Source of the DNA: Actinomycetota bacterium
GTDB taxonomy: Bacteria; Actinomycetota; Acidimicrobiia; Acidimicrobiales; Ilumatobacteraceae
Assembly (NCBI GenBank): GCA_009705865.1
Contig: WLSJ01000110.1
Coordinates: 1 to 5,453 of the forward strand
DNA length: 5,453 nucleotides
Direction of reading: 5' to 3'
In this document: in pieces, positions 5,230 to 5,453 of the stretch
Numbering within the stretch: position 1 is the stretch's first letter
How the letters are laid out: every line of letters starts with the position of its first letter
Notes under the pieces: model-generated
Database searches by the model: none
The model's input: the letters and a program-made list of their open reading frames with translations, nothing else
What the model was told of the DNA's origin: nothing
Position numbers and translations under genes: made by a program

Positions 5230-5327
5230 GGCTTTTCACGGTATCAGCGCATGCGACGAGGGTCACGCCAAAAGGAAGGTTTGGAGGGCGCTTGGGTTGG
5301 GTAACGGGGCTACCTCTCGGTAACAAT

Positions 5328-5333
5328 GGGAGG
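5328..5333 (+). promoter_or_regulatory. Shine-Dalgarno GGGAGG deciding the etfB start
   Basis: GGGAGG is separated by a single base from an ATG at 5335 but by seven bases from the in-frame GTG at 5341. Normal spacing therefore favours GTG, giving a protein that opens MIVCVKQIPDP. The ATG would only add Met-Asn. Confidence 0.65.
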
Positions 5334-5340
5334 CATGAAT

Positions 5341-5453
5341 GTGATCGTATGCGTGAAGCAGATTCCCGACCCAGCAGCGCCAGGTGCGCTTGATGGGGCC
5401 ACTAACACCCTGAAGCGAGATGGCAAGCTCATCCTCGACGACTCAGACGCTTA
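5341..5453 (+). CDS. etfB: Electron transfer flavoprotein beta subunit, 5' part only
   Basis: The first 37 codons are present and the frame runs off the right edge. The opening IVCVKQIPDP, followed by a Gly-Ala-Leu-Asp segment, a basic KRDGK stretch and LILDDSDAY, is characteristic of EtfB/FixA proteins, where this region starts the first strand and AMP/FAD-binding fold. With EtfA it forms a soluble flavoprotein that passes electrons from acyl-CoA and other dehydrogenases to the membrane quinone pool via ETF-QO; etfA is expected just downstream, outside the window. It is divergent from the lipid kinase gene with 111 bp between the start codons. I could not find a convincing promoter in that gap. 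Two GGTAAC direct repeats (5300-5305 and 5319-5324) lie just before the ribosome binding site. Confidence 0.9.
   Translation, partial: MIVCVKQIPDPAAPGALDGATNTLKRDGKLILDDSDA

Noticed and set aside
5297..5326. TTGGGT, 18 bases, TAACAA as an etfB promoter
   Set aside because: The -10 is poor and transcription would start within the Shine-Dalgarno sequence of the GTG at 5341, which makes that sequence unusable.

Overview
The window is a compact, chromosomal stretch from an actinobacterium. The evidence is a WhiB1-type iron-sulfur protein, a DUF3107 protein and a PdtaS-type sensor kinase, families that are essentially actinobacterial. Base composition looks close to half G+C by eye, lower than in mycobacteria or streptomycetes. 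A lower-GC lineage such as an aquatic Acidimicrobiia is my guess, but the window does not prove it. I see no mobile element, CRISPR array, tRNA or rRNA.

Layout. Positions 1-129 hold no gene I can support. Three genes then run rightward: mrp (130-1272, Fe-S carrier ATPase), a DUF3107 gene (1347-1583) and pdtaS (1641-3143, cytosolic HisKA_2 sensor kinase). Meeting pdtaS tail to tail, with one base between the stop codons, is whiB1 on the minus strand (3145-3444). A promoter and leader region of about 170 bp (3445-3611) separates whiB1 from a divergent glycerophosphodiester phosphodiesterase gene (3612-4310). That gene again meets its minus-strand neighbour, a diacylglycerol/lipid kinase gene (4312-5229), with one base between stops. 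After a 111-bp divergent gap, etfB (electron transfer flavoprotein beta subunit) starts at 5341 and runs off the right edge.

How the genes fit together. The left half has a redox and Fe-S theme: Mrp handles Fe-S clusters, WhiB1 carries a [4Fe-4S] cluster, and PdtaS in Mycobacterium tuberculosis is reported to respond to NO and copper. The pdtaS/whiB1 tail-to-tail pair matches the M. tuberculosis Rv3220c/Rv3219 arrangement as I remember it. The middle of the right half is phospholipid turnover: GDPD releases glycerol-3-phosphate and an alcohol, and the lipid kinase converts diacylglycerol to phosphatidate. etfB opens a probable etfBA electron-transfer operon.

I did not find an undescribed multi-gene system. 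The points most worth checking are: valines at the two positions of the NO/copper-associated cysteines of M. tuberculosis PdtaS; an Mrp without the ATPase-domain CxxC; a whiB1 leader with a UUCG-loop hairpin just after a good promoter; and two convergent junctions that share the same TGATTTAC arrangement with no room for a terminator between the genes.
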